A stretch of 64,000 nucleotides of DNA. Source: Natronomonas salina. Lineage in GTDB: Archaea > Halobacteriota > Halobacteria > Halobacteriales > Haloarculaceae. Positions 25,157 through 34,263 of the stretch are shown in pieces; position 1 is the first letter of the stretch, and the number at the start of each line of letters is the position of its first letter. A model generated the notes under the pieces. The model was given only the letters and a program-made list of their open reading frames with translations. It made no database searches and was not told the DNA's origin. The translations under genes were made by a program, and so were the position numbers. The DNA lies in the NCBI RefSeq assembly GCF_013391105.1, contig NZ_CP058335.1, positions 3,224,001 to 3,288,000 on the forward strand. Reading direction: 5' to 3'.

Positions 25157-26026
25157 ATGGACGAACGGGCGGCGCTCTCGCTCGTGGGCGGGCACGTCGA
25201 GGCCGCGGGCGACGACTGCGCGGTCGTCGACGACCTCGTCGTGACGACGGACATGCTCCACGAGTCGACCGACTTCCCCGGGGGAACGACCCGCTACACC
25301 GCCGGGTGGCGCGCGGTCGCGGCCTCCCTCTCCGACGTCGCGGCGATGGGCGCCGACGCGCGGGCGGCCGTCGCCGCCTACGGCGCCCCCGAATTCCGCG
25401 ACGACGAACTCGAGGGGTTCCTCCGCGGCTGTACGGACGTCTGCGAGGCGGTCGACGCCGAGTACGTCGGCGGCGACCTGGACGGCCACGACGAGTTCAC
25501 CGTCGCGACGACCGCCGTCGGGCGGACCGACGACCCGGTGCTGCGGTCCGGTGCGTCGCCCGGCGACGCCGTCTGCGTGTCCGGCACGTTCGGACGCAGC
25601 GGTGCCGCGGTCCGACTGTTCGAGGACGGCGAGGCCGAGCGGGCCAACGACCTCTTCCGGTTCGAGCCGCGCGTCGAGACGGGACGGGTCCTGGCCCCCT
25701 ACGCCACGGCGATGATGGACTCGAGCGACGGGCTCGCCCGGTCGCTCCACCAGCTCGCGGAGTCCAGCGACTGCGGGTTCGCCGTCAAGTACGACGCCGT
25801 CCCGGTCGACCCATCTGTGGGCGTTGTGGTGGACGACAACGCCCAGCGTCGGGAGCTCGGCCTCCACTTCGGCGAGGACTTCGAGTTAGTGTTCACGGTC
25901 CCCGAGACGGACGTCGAACGCGCGATGGACGAGACGCCGGTCCAGATCAGCAGGATCGGGACGGTGACCGACGATGGCGTGACGATGGACGGTGAACCCC
26001 TGGAGGACCGGGGGTTCACCCACTGA
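25157..26026 (+). CDS. thiL: Thiamine-monophosphate kinase
   Basis: The 289-residue ATP-dependent enzyme phosphorylates thiamine monophosphate to the diphosphate cofactor. Visible motifs are 'AGDDCAVVDDLVVTTDMLHE', 'ASLSDVAAMGADARAAVAAY', 'GGDLDGHDEF', 'MMDSSDGLARSLHQLA' and 'GEDFELVFTV'. The length is slightly shorter than the bacterial enzyme. The start is ATG 25157, with the protein pattern beginning at once. Its last 11 bases overlap the 3' end of the convergent M50 protease gene. Confidence 0.93.
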   Translation: MDERAALSLVGGHVEAAGDDCAVVDDLVVTTDMLHESTDFPGGTTRYTAGWRAVAASLSDVAAMGADARAAVAAYGAPEFRDDELEGFLRGCTDVCEAVDAEYVGGDLDGHDEFTVATTAVGRTDDPVLRSGASPGDAVCVSGTFGRSGAAVRLFEDGEAERANDLFRFEPRVETGRVLAPYATAMMDSSDGLARSLHQLAESSDCGFAVKYDAVPVDPSVGVVVDDNAQRRELGLHFGEDFELVFTVPETDVERAMDETPVQISRIGTVTDDGVTMDGEPLEDRGFTH

Positions 26027-27188
26027 CGAGTTCGATGGGGACCGGCGTGAAACAGAGGAGGCCGAGGACGAACGTGAGCGCGCCGATCGCCATCCGCTTG
26101 CGGTCGAGCGGTTCGTCGAAGACCGGCGTCGTCGGGCCGACGTATGCCAGCCCGAGCGCGATGAGTCCCCAGAACGTCCAGAGGAACGGGGCGTTCGGGC
26201 TGACGTCGGTGAACAGGTAGAGGTAGCCGGCGAGGCCGAAGAGGCCGGCGGGGACGAGCGCCGCGACGGTCTCGGAGCGCTCGCCGAACATCGCCCGGAC
26301 GATGTGGCCGCCGTCGAGCTGGCCGACGGGGATGAGGTTGAGGAACGTGACGAACAGGCCGACCCAGGCGCCGAAGATGACGGGGTTGGCCGCCAGGGTC
26401 GGGTCGGCGTACCGGAGCTTTTCGCCCGTGGCCCACGCGATGAACTCCAGCAGCGGCGGGTAGCCCAGTTCGAGTTCGATGGCGCTCTCGTCGGTCAGCA
26501 CCCGCTCGGGGACCGTGATCGGGTCCAGGTGGAGGCCGACGACGGCGACGACGACCGCGGCGACCAGGCCGGCGAGCGGCCCCGCGACGCCGATGTCGAA
26601 CAGCGCCTTCCGGTTCGGGATGCGGCCCTTCATCTTGATGACGGCGCCGAAGGTCCCGATGAACGTCGGCACGGGGATGAAGTACGGGAGGCTCGCCTGG
26701 ACGTCGTGGTACCGCGAGAGGACGTAGTGGCCCAGTTCGTGGACGCCGAGGACGCCGAGGACCGCCGCGGCGAACGGCCAGCCCGCCAGGAGGTCGAGCG
26801 GCCCCTCGATGGGCTGCTCGTAGTACCAGATCGTCCCGGCGTACAGCGTCGTCACGATGGTCGCCAGCAGCATCACGATGTTCGTCCAGGGGACGCCGTC
26901 GACGCCGACGCTGCGGGGCTCGGCGACGAGGGCCTGCCGCTGTTCGCTCACCGCGACCCCGGTGATGGGGTCGGGTTCGGAGTCCGAGACGACGTCGAGG
27001 CGCACCTCGTAGCCGTACTCCCGGAAGAGGGGCCACAGTTGCTGCTCGAGTCGCCGGTACTCGGTCTGTGGACGGCCGTAGTAGACGAGCGTGCCGTCGT
27101 CCTCCGCTATCTCGGTGACGCGGAAGGCCGGCCGGAGCGACTCCGGCGGCGGACCGTCGAGGCCCGACACCGGTTCGACGGTGGTCAT
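26016..27188 (-). CDS. Site-2-protease-family (M50) intramembrane metalloprotease
   Basis: The 390-residue polytopic protein has a cytoplasmic N-terminal domain (about 1-100). The zinc motif HELGH (H150-H154) lies in a membrane helix, and the second ligand motif is 'VGQLDGGHIVRAM'. About seven helices are visible. Such enzymes cut membrane-embedded substrates, often membrane-tethered regulators. The substrate is not predictable. The upstream gene on the same strand is a small DUF7123-type protein after 97 bases; the 3' end overlaps thiL. Confidence 0.9.
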   Translation of the reverse strand: MTTVEPVSGLDGPPPESLRPAFRVTEIAEDDGTLVYYGRPQTEYRRLEQQLWPLFREYGYEVRLDVVSDSEPDPITGVAVSEQRQALVAEPRSVGVDGVPWTNIVMLLATIVTTLYAGTIWYYEQPIEGPLDLLAGWPFAAAVLGVLGVHELGHYVLSRYHDVQASLPYFIPVPTFIGTFGAVIKMKGRIPNRKALFDIGVAGPLAGLVAAVVVAVVGLHLDPITVPERVLTDESAIELELGYPPLLEFIAWATGEKLRYADPTLAANPVIFGAWVGLFVTFLNLIPVGQLDGGHIVRAMFGERSETVAALVPAGLFGLAGYLYLFTDVSPNAPFLWTFWGLIALGLAYVGPTTPVFDEPLDRKRMAIGALTFVLGLLCFTPVPIELVSG

Positions 27189-27285
27189 CAGTTGCGAGAA
27201 CGGGATTGACGGGGATAAATCCCCTGTCGGAGGACGGTACTGCGGGAGGCCGGACAGCTGACACCGGTGTCAGTCGGGACCCGTG

Positions 27286-27534
27286 TTACGGGCGGGAGAC
27301 GCGCCACGTGGTCGCGGAGGTGTACGACCACTTCTCGATCTCGAGTTCGTGGGCGGAATCGCAGAGCTTGACCATCAGCGCGCCGATCTCCTTCGGCGAG
27401 AGGCCGACGTCGTCGGCGATGAACTTGCTCTTGATGTACACCTCGCCGTCCTCGGCGCGCTGACGCAGGTAGTTCCGGAGACGCGATTCCTTGCTTTCCG
27501 TGGCGGGTTCCGTTGTTGCGCTCATCTCTGACAC
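27286..27534 (-). CDS. Small DUF7123-type haloarchaeal protein, HTH-like
   Basis: This 82-residue protein is conserved in haloarchaea (family name from memory). After a disordered start, 'SRLRNYLRQRAEDGEVYIKS' and 'KFIADDVGLSPKEIGALMVK' form a helix-turn-helix-like pattern, and 'WSYTSATTWRVSR' would be the wing. It is probably a small DNA-binding protein. A strong TATA box precedes it. The roughly 200 bases upstream (27571-27779) hold no gene. Confidence 0.75.
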   Translation of the reverse strand: MSEMSATTEPATESKESRLRNYLRQRAEDGEVYIKSKFIADDVGLSPKEIGALMVKLCDSAHELEIEKWSYTSATTWRVSRP

Positions 27535-27560
27535 CTCGACCGCTCCTTCCCCCCGGATGA

Positions 27561-27570
27561 GTATATAAAG
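27561..27570 (-). promoter_or_regulatory. TATA box of the DUF7123-type gene
   Basis: On the minus strand 'CTTTATATAC' lies 27-36 bases before the ATG at 27534. It is one of the strongest core promoters in the window. Confidence 0.65.
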
Positions 27571-27779
27571 GAGGGAATATTAGGGCTGCTTTGCAACAAT
27601 TCGGGTTAAATCGTCGGAAAAGGCACCTTTCACGAACGACGCAGAGTCCTCGAGACCTTTTACGAAGCGTTCTAATCCATCCGTTCCGCGAGAGTAGGAC
27701 ATAGATAAAGAGCGGATGTTCTACCCTTCCAATGCGACAGGCACCGGTTTCTGCAGGAATATATTGCCGGTTCGGACCT

Positions 27780-28589
27780 TCACTCGCTGCCGCCGCGCGC
27801 CTCCTCGCGCTCGTGGACCCAGAAGGTGTCCCCCTCCGTCACCTCCTTCTTGAAGAGGGGCACCTCGTCCTTCAGACGGTCGATACCGTCCTCCACAGCC
27901 CGGAACGCTTCCCTGCGGTGGCCGGCGAGCACGACGACGAACACGATGTCCTCGCCGTCCGGTATGCGCCCCGTACGGTGGTGTAGGCGCACGTCGAGGA
28001 TGCCGTCCCGTTCCTCGAGTTCCGACTCGATGGTCCGCATCCGTTCTTCGGCGACGCCCTCGTACTTCTCGAACTCCAGGAAGCGGGTCCGCTCGTCGTC
28101 GGCGTCCTCCTTCGCGCGGACGCGGCCGGTGAACGTGGCGATGGCGCCGGCGTAGTCGGCCTTCGAGGACCGCTTGATGTCGGCGACGAGAGACTCGAGA
28201 GTCTCGTGTGGTTCCGTCGCACGGATCGTGTCGACCACGGCATCCGCATCGAGGTCCGCCGCGTCGTCGACCGCCACGAGGGGCTCCGCCTGGTCGTCCG
28301 GGTGGCCGTCGACGACGATTGCGGGGAGGTCCCCATCCGCGGTGCCGATCACTGCGGCGTAGTCGTGGTTCGGCGCCAGCCTGTCGAGGGTCTCTCCGAG
28401 GGTGAGGCCGTCGCCGGAGGCCCGCCAGCCGTCGTCGAGGACGTACTCGGTGTCTCCGTGCACCGCAGCCACGCCGCCGTCGGTGCTCCGGGCTCCCACG
28501 CGAACCGTCCCGACCCGGCCGTCGAGTTCGGGGAGCAGCCGCTCGAGTGCGTCCTCGGCGCCGTCCCCGAGGACCGCGAACGCGTACAT
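27780..28589 (-). CDS. MobB-like / molybdopterin synthase catalytic subunit (MoaE) fusion
   Basis: This 269-residue protein has two parts. The C-terminal half (about 130-269) is MoaE, which transfers sulfur to precursor Z: 'AGAIATFTGRVRAKED', 'FEKYEGVAEERMRTIESE', 'LHHRTGRIPDGEDIVFVVVL' and 'VPLFKKEVTEGDTFWV' with the catalytic lysines. The N-terminal half occupies the place of MobB (molybdopterin-guanine dinucleotide GTPase) but lacks any GxxxxGKT P-loop: the start is 'MYAFAVLGDGAEDALERLLP'. It is thus probably a degenerate MobB-like domain. A partner MoaD is not in the window. The MoaE call is secure. Confidence 0.85.
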   Translation of the reverse strand: MYAFAVLGDGAEDALERLLPELDGRVGTVRVGARSTDGGVAAVHGDTEYVLDDGWRASGDGLTLGETLDRLAPNHDYAAVIGTADGDLPAIVVDGHPDDQAEPLVAVDDAADLDADAVVDTIRATEPHETLESLVADIKRSSKADYAGAIATFTGRVRAKEDADDERTRFLEFEKYEGVAEERMRTIESELEERDGILDVRLHHRTGRIPDGEDIVFVVVLAGHRREAFRAVEDGIDRLKDEVPLFKKEVTEGDTFWVHEREEARGGSE

Positions 28590-28639
28590 ACCCGTTCCTT
28601 CGTCCGAGGGCGCTTGTAGGTGTCGGCGGTCTTGACAAC

Positions 28640-28646
28640 CCTTAAG
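28640..28646 (+). promoter_or_regulatory. TATA-like box of the pyrH-lysS operon
   Basis: 'CCCTTAA' lies 26-32 bases before the pyrH ATG, consistent with a leaderless transcript covering pyrH, lysS and the two small genes after it. Confidence 0.5.
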
Positions 28647-28671
28647 AGCGGAACCCGGCAACCTGGACGCA

Positions 28672-29355
28672 ATGAGAGTAGTCGTTTCTATCGGCGGGAG
28701 CGTCCTCGCACCGGACCTCGCCGCCGACCGGGTCGAGCAACACGCGGCCGCCATCGACGAACTGGTCGCCGACGGCCACGAGGTCGCCGTCGTCGTCGGC
28801 GGCGGCGACGTCGCCCGGCAGTACATCGGCACGGCGCGGGACCTGGGCGCCACCGAGTACGACCTCGACGCCCTCGGCATCGACGTGACGCGGCTGAACG
28901 CTCGTCTCCTCGTCACCGCCCTCGAGAGCTCGGCGACCCCGGAGCCCGCCGAGACCCACGAGGCCGCCCGCGCGTCGCTCCGCCGCGGCGAGGTCGCCGT
29001 CATGGGCGGGACCGTCCCCGGCCACACCACCGACGCCGTCTCCGCGATGCTCGCCGAGATGGTCCAGGCGGACCTTCTCGTGTACGCCACGAGCGTTCCC
29101 GGGGTCTTCTCCGCGGACCCGAACGTCGACGACGACGCCGAGCGGTTCGACACCCTCTCCGCCAGCGAACTGGTCGACGTCATCTCCTCCATCGAGACCA
29201 CCGCCGGCTCGAACGCCCCGGTCGACCTGCTGGCGACGAAGATCATCGAGCGGTCGGGGCTCCGCGCGGTCGTCCTCGACGGCACCGACCCCGAGCGGAT
29301 CGTCGCCGCCGTCGAAGGCGCGTTCGACGGCACCGAGGTCGTCCCCGATGACTGA
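28672..29355 (+). CDS. pyrH: Uridylate kinase (UMP kinase)
   Basis: This 227-residue archaeal-type UMP kinase belongs to the amino-acid-kinase fold. It starts 'MRVVVSIGGSVLAPDLAADR' and has the nucleotide loops 'VVVGGGDVARQYIG' and 'MGGTVPGHTTDAVSAMLAEM', plus the C-terminal 'GSNAPVDLLATKIIERSGL'. It makes UDP for RNA, DNA and nucleotide sugars. Its last eight bases overlap the start of lysS, indicating translational coupling. Confidence 0.94.
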   Translation: MRVVVSIGGSVLAPDLAADRVEQHAAAIDELVADGHEVAVVVGGGDVARQYIGTARDLGATEYDLDALGIDVTRLNARLLVTALESSATPEPAETHEAARASLRRGEVAVMGGTVPGHTTDAVSAMLAEMVQADLLVYATSVPGVFSADPNVDDDAERFDTLSASELVDVISSIETTAGSNAPVDLLATKIIERSGLRAVVLDGTDPERIVAAVEGAFDGTEVVPDD

Positions 29356-31048
29356 CGGCCTCTACGACCTCGGTACCGGCGAGCACCGGCCGTTCTGGGC
29401 CGACGCCGCCGCGGACGAGGTAGAGGCACGCGTCGCCGAACGGGGTGAGGCGACGGAAGGGACGAGCGGGGACGGACGACCCGCGAGTCGAGAGCCCGAC
29501 GAGCCCATCGTGATCAAGGGCGGCGTCTCGCCCTCCGGCGTCCCCCACCTCGGGCACTTCAACGAGATCATGCGGGGGTACTTCGTCGCCGAGGCGCTGC
29601 GCGACCGCGGCCACGAGGTCCGGCAGGTGTTCACCACGGACGACAGGGACCGCCTCCGGAAGCTCCCGCGGAAGCTCGCGGACCTCGAGTGGAACGTCGT
29701 CGGCCTCGGCGAGGTCGACGCCGGCGCCCTGGGCCGGAACCTCGGGCGCCCCTACACGGACATCCCGGACCCCTTCGGCTGCTGTGACTCCTACGGCGAC
29801 CACTTCACGGAACTGCTCAGTCGGGCGGCCGACGCCGTCGGGGTCCCCATCGACGTCGTCTCGAACACCGACCTCTACGAGTCCGGCGAGTTCGACGACG
29901 CCGTCCGGCACGTCCTCGAGAACCGCGAGACCGCCCGCGACGTCCTGAGTGACTTCCAGGACAAGGTCGACGACGACTACGTCCCCTTCTTCGCGCGCTG
30001 CAGGGAGTGCGGCAACCTCACCGAGACCATCACCGCCATCGACCTCGCCGGCGAGGCGGTCGAGTACGTCTGCGAGGACGTCGACGCGGGCGACGACACC
30101 ATCGAGGGCTGCGGCCACGAGGGCACCGCGACGTTCCAGGAGGGGAAGCTCCCCTGGCGCTTCGAGTGGCCCGCCCAGTGGCTGACCCTCGGCGTCGACT
30201 TCGAGCCGTTCGGCAAGGACCACGCCGAGGGCTCCTGGCCCTCCGGCGAGCGGGTCGCCCGCGAGGTCTTCGACTTCGAGCCGCCGGTGCCGATGGTCTA
30301 CGAGTGGTTCACGCTCAACGGCGACGCCCTCTCCTCGTCGGCGGGCAACGTCATCACCGTCGAGGAGGTCCTCGAGCTCCTCGAGGTCGAGGTGCTGCGC
30401 TACTTCTTCACGAAGAACCCCAAGAAGCAGCGGGACTTCGACGTCGGCAGCATCGACCGCCTCGTCGACGACTTCGACCGGTTCGAGCGGGTCTACTACG
30501 GCGAAGTCGAGGCCGACGAGGACGAGCAGCGCCGCGCGGAGCGCGCCTACCCGATGGTCGTCGACGAGGTCGCCGACGAACCGCCGGTCCGCATCCCCTA
30601 CACCTTCGCGGCCGTCCTCGGGATGACCGACGACCGCGACCTCCGGGTCACGATGGCCCGCCGCTCCGGCCACCTCCCGGAGGACGCCGACGACGCGCAG
30701 ATCGACGCCGCCCTCGCCAGGATCGAGAAGGCCCGCGCCTGGGCGGTCCGCACGGACAACGAGTTCAACTACCGGCTGGCCGAGGAGCTGCCCGCCGTGG
30801 AGTTCGACCCCGAGGTGGCCGCAGCGCTGGAGGACCTCGCGGACTTCGTCGAGGCGGAGGACCCGGACGACGAGACGCTGCAGGGCGAGATATACGAGAC
30901 GGCGAAGGCCGCAGACGTCGAGGTCGGCGACCTCTTCGGGGCCGGCTACCGGCTGTTCCTCGACGAGGACCAGGGGCCGCGGCTCGGGCCGTTCCTCGCC
31001 GCGATGGACACGGAGTTCGTCGTCCGACGGCTCCGGCGGGAGGCCTGA
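29348..31048 (+). CDS. lysS: Class I lysyl-tRNA synthetase
   Basis: This 566-residue LysRS-I enzyme is the archaeal/spirochaete type, unrelated to class II LysRS. The HIGH-like signature is 'SPSGVPHLGHFNEI', the KMSKS-like loop is 'ALSSSAGNVITVEEV', and a cysteine-rich segment occurs around 'ARCREC' and 'GCGHEG'. An alpha-helical anticodon-binding domain follows. It overlaps pyrH and is one base from the DUF5817-like gene. Confidence 0.96.
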   Translation: MTDGLYDLGTGEHRPFWADAAADEVEARVAERGEATEGTSGDGRPASREPDEPIVIKGGVSPSGVPHLGHFNEIMRGYFVAEALRDRGHEVRQVFTTDDRDRLRKLPRKLADLEWNVVGLGEVDAGALGRNLGRPYTDIPDPFGCCDSYGDHFTELLSRAADAVGVPIDVVSNTDLYESGEFDDAVRHVLENRETARDVLSDFQDKVDDDYVPFFARCRECGNLTETITAIDLAGEAVEYVCEDVDAGDDTIEGCGHEGTATFQEGKLPWRFEWPAQWLTLGVDFEPFGKDHAEGSWPSGERVAREVFDFEPPVPMVYEWFTLNGDALSSSAGNVITVEEVLELLEVEVLRYFFTKNPKKQRDFDVGSIDRLVDDFDRFERVYYGEVEADEDEQRRAERAYPMVVDEVADEPPVRIPYTFAAVLGMTDDRDLRVTMARRSGHLPEDADDAQIDAALARIEKARAWAVRTDNEFNYRLAEELPAVEFDPEVAAALEDLADFVEAEDPDDETLQGEIYETAKAADVEVGDLFGAGYRLFLDEDQGPRLGPFLAAMDTEFVVRRLRREA

Positions 31049-31049
31049 G

Positions 31050-31553
31050 ATGTACTCGGTCGTCGGCTGCAAGGAGTGCCACAACCTCTGGATCGTCGAG
31101 AACCGCCCGGAGACGACGCAGTGTCGCCGGTGTGGACGACGTCACCAGTTCAAGAAGCTGAAGAAGTTCGCGGAGACGGAGACCTCCGACGCCGCCGCCC
31201 GCGTCCGCAGTTCGATGCTCGCGCGGCGCTCCGACGACGGCGAGTTCGTCGACCCCGACGAGATCGACCTCGAGGGCGTCGGCGTCAGCGACGAGGAGTT
31301 CCTCTCGGCCTCCGGACTGGACGCCGACGAGGTCTCCGAGGCCGGCGAGCGGGCGACCCAGAGCGGGGGCTCGCGGAGCCGCAAGCAGGTCGTCCTCGAC
31401 GCCCTCGACGAGCAGGAGCGTCCGACGGCCGAGGACGTCGTTACGTACGCGACCGACGCCGGCGTCCCGGAGTCCTACGTCGAGCGCACCCTGGAGAAGC
31501 TCGAACGCGCCGGCGAGGTGACCGTCACCGACGGCGTCTACCGGAGGCTCTGA
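31050..31553 (+). CDS. DUF5817-like zinc-ribbon / winged-helix protein
   Basis: The 167-residue protein starts with a zinc ribbon, 'VVGCKECHNLWIVE' and 'TQCRRCGRRHQFKKLKKF'. It ends with a winged-helix segment, 'TAEDVVTYATDAGVPESYVE' followed by 'TLEKLERAGEVTVTDGVYRR'. I associate this with DUF5817, commonly next to lysS in haloarchaea. The layout suggests an RNA- or DNA-binding factor. Spacing of one base from lysS and one base to the next gene indicates one transcript. The function is unknown. Confidence 0.75.
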   Translation: MYSVVGCKECHNLWIVENRPETTQCRRCGRRHQFKKLKKFAETETSDAAARVRSSMLARRSDDGEFVDPDEIDLEGVGVSDEEFLSASGLDADEVSEAGERATQSGGSRSRKQVVLDALDEQERPTAEDVVTYATDAGVPESYVERTLEKLERAGEVTVTDGVYRRL

Positions 31554-31554
31554 A

Positions 31555-31899
31555 GTGGCCCGCGACCCGAAGCAGTACAGCCGGCTGCTCGTCCTCGCGG
31601 GGCTGCTGCCGCTGCTCCTCGTCGACGTCGCCGTCGGGCTGCCGACCGCCGCGTTCGTCGGCGGGAGCGCGCTGCTGCTCGTCGCCGCCGCGGGCGTCCA
31701 CGTCCGCGGCGGCGAGGTCCGTGCCGGCGCCGGCTGGCTCGTCTTCGCCGCGTCCGTCGCGCTGTTCGCCGTCGTCGACGTCGGCAGCGACGTCCTCTAC
31801 GTCGTCGCCCTGGTGGCGCTGCTCGCGGCGGGCTTCCTGCTGCTCGCGAGCGAGCGGGTCGCAGAACGGACCGACGAGACCGACGAGACCGAGGAGTGA
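31555..31899 (+). CDS. Small multi-pass membrane protein
   Basis: This 114-residue protein has a GTG start one base after the preceding stop. Four short hydrophobic stretches ('LLVLAGLLPLLLVDVAVGL', 'AAFVGGSALLLVAAAGV', 'WLVFAASVALFAVVDV', 'LYVVALVALLAAGFLLLA') form two hairpins, followed by an acidic E/T/D tail. It is the last gene of the pyrH-lysS transcript. I recognise no family. Convergent hmgA starts 12 bases beyond. Confidence 0.65.
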   Translation: MARDPKQYSRLLVLAGLLPLLLVDVAVGLPTAAFVGGSALLLVAAAGVHVRGGEVRAGAGWLVFAASVALFAVVDVGSDVLYVVALVALLAAGFLLLASERVAERTDETDETEE

Positions 31900-31911
31900 C
31901 TCCCGGTGGGG

Positions 31912-33120
31912 CTACCGCCCCAGTTCCTCGTGGGCGGAGGCGAGGTGGTCGGAGGCAAGCGCGCCGAGCAGGGAGAGCTCGCCGGCCAGCGCGGCAGTGC
32001 AGATGACCTCCGCGAGCGCGTCGGCGTTCGAGCCGGCGGGGTCGCCGCCGCCGCGGACGCCGACCACGTCGAGCGACTCCGCCTGCGTCGGGAGCTTCGT
32101 CCCGCCGCCGACCGTGCCGACCTCCAGCGACGCGATGGTGAGGCTGGCGTAGAGGTCGCCGTCCCTCACGTCGGCGGTCGTGATGGCGTTGCTCCCCTCG
32201 ACGACCTGGGCGATGTCCTGGCCGGTGGCGAGGAACGCCGCCGCGACCGTGTTCGCCGCGTGGGCGTTGAACCCCAGCGAGCCGGCCTTCGCGGAGCCGA
32301 CGTGGTTCTTGCGGGTGTTGGCCTCCGCGATGGCCTCCGGCGTCGTCTTGAAGTAGCTCTCGACGACGTCCCGGGAAATCTCGACGTCCGCGGCGACGGT
32401 CCGGCCACGGCCCTGGACGCTGTTGACCGCCGCGGGCTTCTTGTCGGAACAGAGGTTCCCGGAGAGCGCGACCAGTTCGGCCGGCGTCTCGTCGGTCACG
32501 ACGTCGCAGGCGGCCTCCGTCGCGATGGTGGCCATGTTCATCCCCATCGCGTCCTTGGTGTCGTAGGCGAACCGGAGGAAGACGTTGTCGCCGACGACGT
32601 ACGGCGTGACGTCGCGCAACTCGCCGTGATTCGTCGTCGACTCGGCGGCCTCGGCCAGCGTCCCGACGTTGTCCCGGACCCACGAGGCGACCTCGCTGGC
32701 CTCGCCGACGTCGGCGACGCGGAAGACCGGCGCGCGGGTCATCGCGTTCTTCAGCACCCGCGCGGTGGCGCCGTCGGCGGCCCGGATGGCCGCACAGCCG
32801 CGGTTGACCGACGCGACGAGCGCCCCCTCCGTCGTCGCCAGCGGGAGGTACTTCGCGCCGTCGACGGCCCCGCCGTCGATGCGGACCGGGCCGACGACGC
32901 CCATCGGTACCTGCGCGGCGCCGAGCATGTTCTCGACGTTCGGTTCGGCGTCCGCGGCGTCAAAGGTGTAGGCGCCGACGGCGTCGAGGTCGGCCTCGGT
33001 CTCCTCGGTCAGGAGCAGGCGGCGGGCCTCGGCGGCGACGTCCGGGTCGGCGTGCTGTTCGAGTTCGTGCAGGCGCAGCTCGCCGTCCTGCACCCGTCCG
33101 GCGAGGTCCTCGGCGTCCAT
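31912..33120 (-). CDS. hmgA: HMG-CoA reductase (class I)
   Basis: This 402-residue NADPH-dependent enzyme makes mevalonate, the committed precursor of archaeal isoprenoid lipids, carotenoids and quinones; it is the statin target in haloarchaea. Motifs are 'ENMLGAAQVPMGVVGPVRID', 'DTKDAMGMNMATIATEA' (catalytic Asp region), 'SDKKPAAVNSVQGRGRTV' and 'GTVGGGTKLPTQAESL'. The start is ATG 33120, with 'CCTTAGTC' near -27 as possible TATA element. The nearest related gene is crtB, 28 kb away. Confidence 0.96.
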   Translation of the reverse strand: MDAEDLAGRVQDGELRLHELEQHADPDVAAEARRLLLTEETEADLDAVGAYTFDAADAEPNVENMLGAAQVPMGVVGPVRIDGGAVDGAKYLPLATTEGALVASVNRGCAAIRAADGATARVLKNAMTRAPVFRVADVGEASEVASWVRDNVGTLAEAAESTTNHGELRDVTPYVVGDNVFLRFAYDTKDAMGMNMATIATEAACDVVTDETPAELVALSGNLCSDKKPAAVNSVQGRGRTVAADVEISRDVVESYFKTTPEAIAEANTRKNHVGSAKAGSLGFNAHAANTVAAAFLATGQDIAQVVEGSNAITTADVRDGDLYASLTIASLEVGTVGGGTKLPTQAESLDVVGVRGGGDPAGSNADALAEVICTAALAGELSLLGALASDHLASAHEELGR

Positions 33121-33215
33121 ACTGGCGACTCGCGGTCCCGCGACTAAGGGTTTCCGTCCCGACGCGAGGCCGGTCGCGGGTCTCGGGGTTGGACGGGGCC
33201 GACCGGGAAGATCAC

Positions 33216-34037
33216 CTACTCTTCGGAATCGCCGCCCTCGTCGTGGGACTGCGCGGTCGCGTCGGCCGTGGGGACGAGTCCGAACGCCTCGTCGGTCGGC
33301 GCGTTGTCGGGGTCGACGTACCCGACCGCGAACACCGTGTACGTGGTGCCCCCTTCGACCGAGACGTCCGTCTCGAAGACCGTCTCGCAGCCGTCGGCGG
33401 GGCGTACCTCCACCTCGTAGCTGCCGGCGGGAACGACGGTGTAGTCGCTCGCCTCGCCGAACTCGAGGTCCTCGAAGAGCGTGAGCGACCCGTCGTCGAC
33501 GGTCACGTCGACGGCCGGCGCGTCCGGCGAGGCGTGGATCGCCCGCACCCGGGCCTCGTCGTCGCCGACGTCCTCGTCGTTCGTGTCCTCGAAGAGCGAG
33601 ACGGTGAACTCGGTGTCGTCACACGTCGCCTCACCGAGCGCGACCGCGGTGTAGTCCGCGGCGGCGAGTTCGACGTCGACCGGACCGAACACGGTCGTGC
33701 CGTCGTCGCTGAGCTGCACCTCGACGGTGTACTCGCCCGCCGGGACCTCGAGGTAGTCGGTGACCCCGCGGAACTCGAGAGCCTCGACGACCGCGTCGCC
33801 GTCGACGAGAACGTCCACTGCCGGCGCGTCGGGCGACCCGTGCGCGACGCGCAGCCGCGCCTGGTCTTCCGCATGTTCGCCTGTCTCTTCTTGACCGCTC
33901 GCCTCGTCTTCCGAATCCTCGGTCGCGTTCCCCCCACCGTTCGAATCGTGGTTGTCACCGGTCACGGCGGCGCTGCCGGCTGTCAGCAGTACTGTACCTC
34001 CCGCAAGGCCCTTCAGCACGGTTCTTCTGTTTTGCAT
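33216..34037 (-). CDS. Tat-exported protein with two DUF4397 domains
   Basis: This 273-residue secreted protein has a twin-arginine signal 'RRTVLKGLAGGTVLLTAGSA', a low-complexity acidic linker (about 28-58) and two tandem DUF4397 domains. Each starts with the hallmark 'RVAHGSPDAPAVDVLVDGD' or 'RAIHASPDAPAVDVTVDDG' and continues with 'VPAGEYTVEVQ' or 'VPAGSYEVEVR'. It ends in an acidic tail. These immunoglobulin-like domains occur on surface proteins; the ligand is unknown. Two Cys ('ATCDDTE', 'ADGCETV') may pair. The start is ATG 34037. Confidence 0.85.
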   Translation of the reverse strand: MQNRRTVLKGLAGGTVLLTAGSAAVTGDNHDSNGGGNATEDSEDEASGQEETGEHAEDQARLRVAHGSPDAPAVDVLVDGDAVVEALEFRGVTDYLEVPAGEYTVEVQLSDDGTTVFGPVDVELAAADYTAVALGEATCDDTEFTVSLFEDTNDEDVGDDEARVRAIHASPDAPAVDVTVDDGSLTLFEDLEFGEASDYTVVPAGSYEVEVRPADGCETVFETDVSVEGGTTYTVFAVGYVDPDNAPTDEAFGLVPTADATAQSHDEGGDSEE

Positions 34038-34263
34038 GGTAGAACTCCAGGTACAATTCGTGGGCGAGTGGGCAACAAATGAACACCTGACTAGTAAGGG
34101 GAGATGCCAGGAATCGGAGACGACCGGTTCGGGCGCCCACTGCTCACCACCGACGTCGAGGCTGAAGCCGGGGGCGGTGAATCCAGACCGGCGAGGGCCT
34201 CGGTCCCACTCGGTGACGGCCGCCGAGGGCGGGATTGAATACTGTCGCGGCCGCCCGTCCGGT

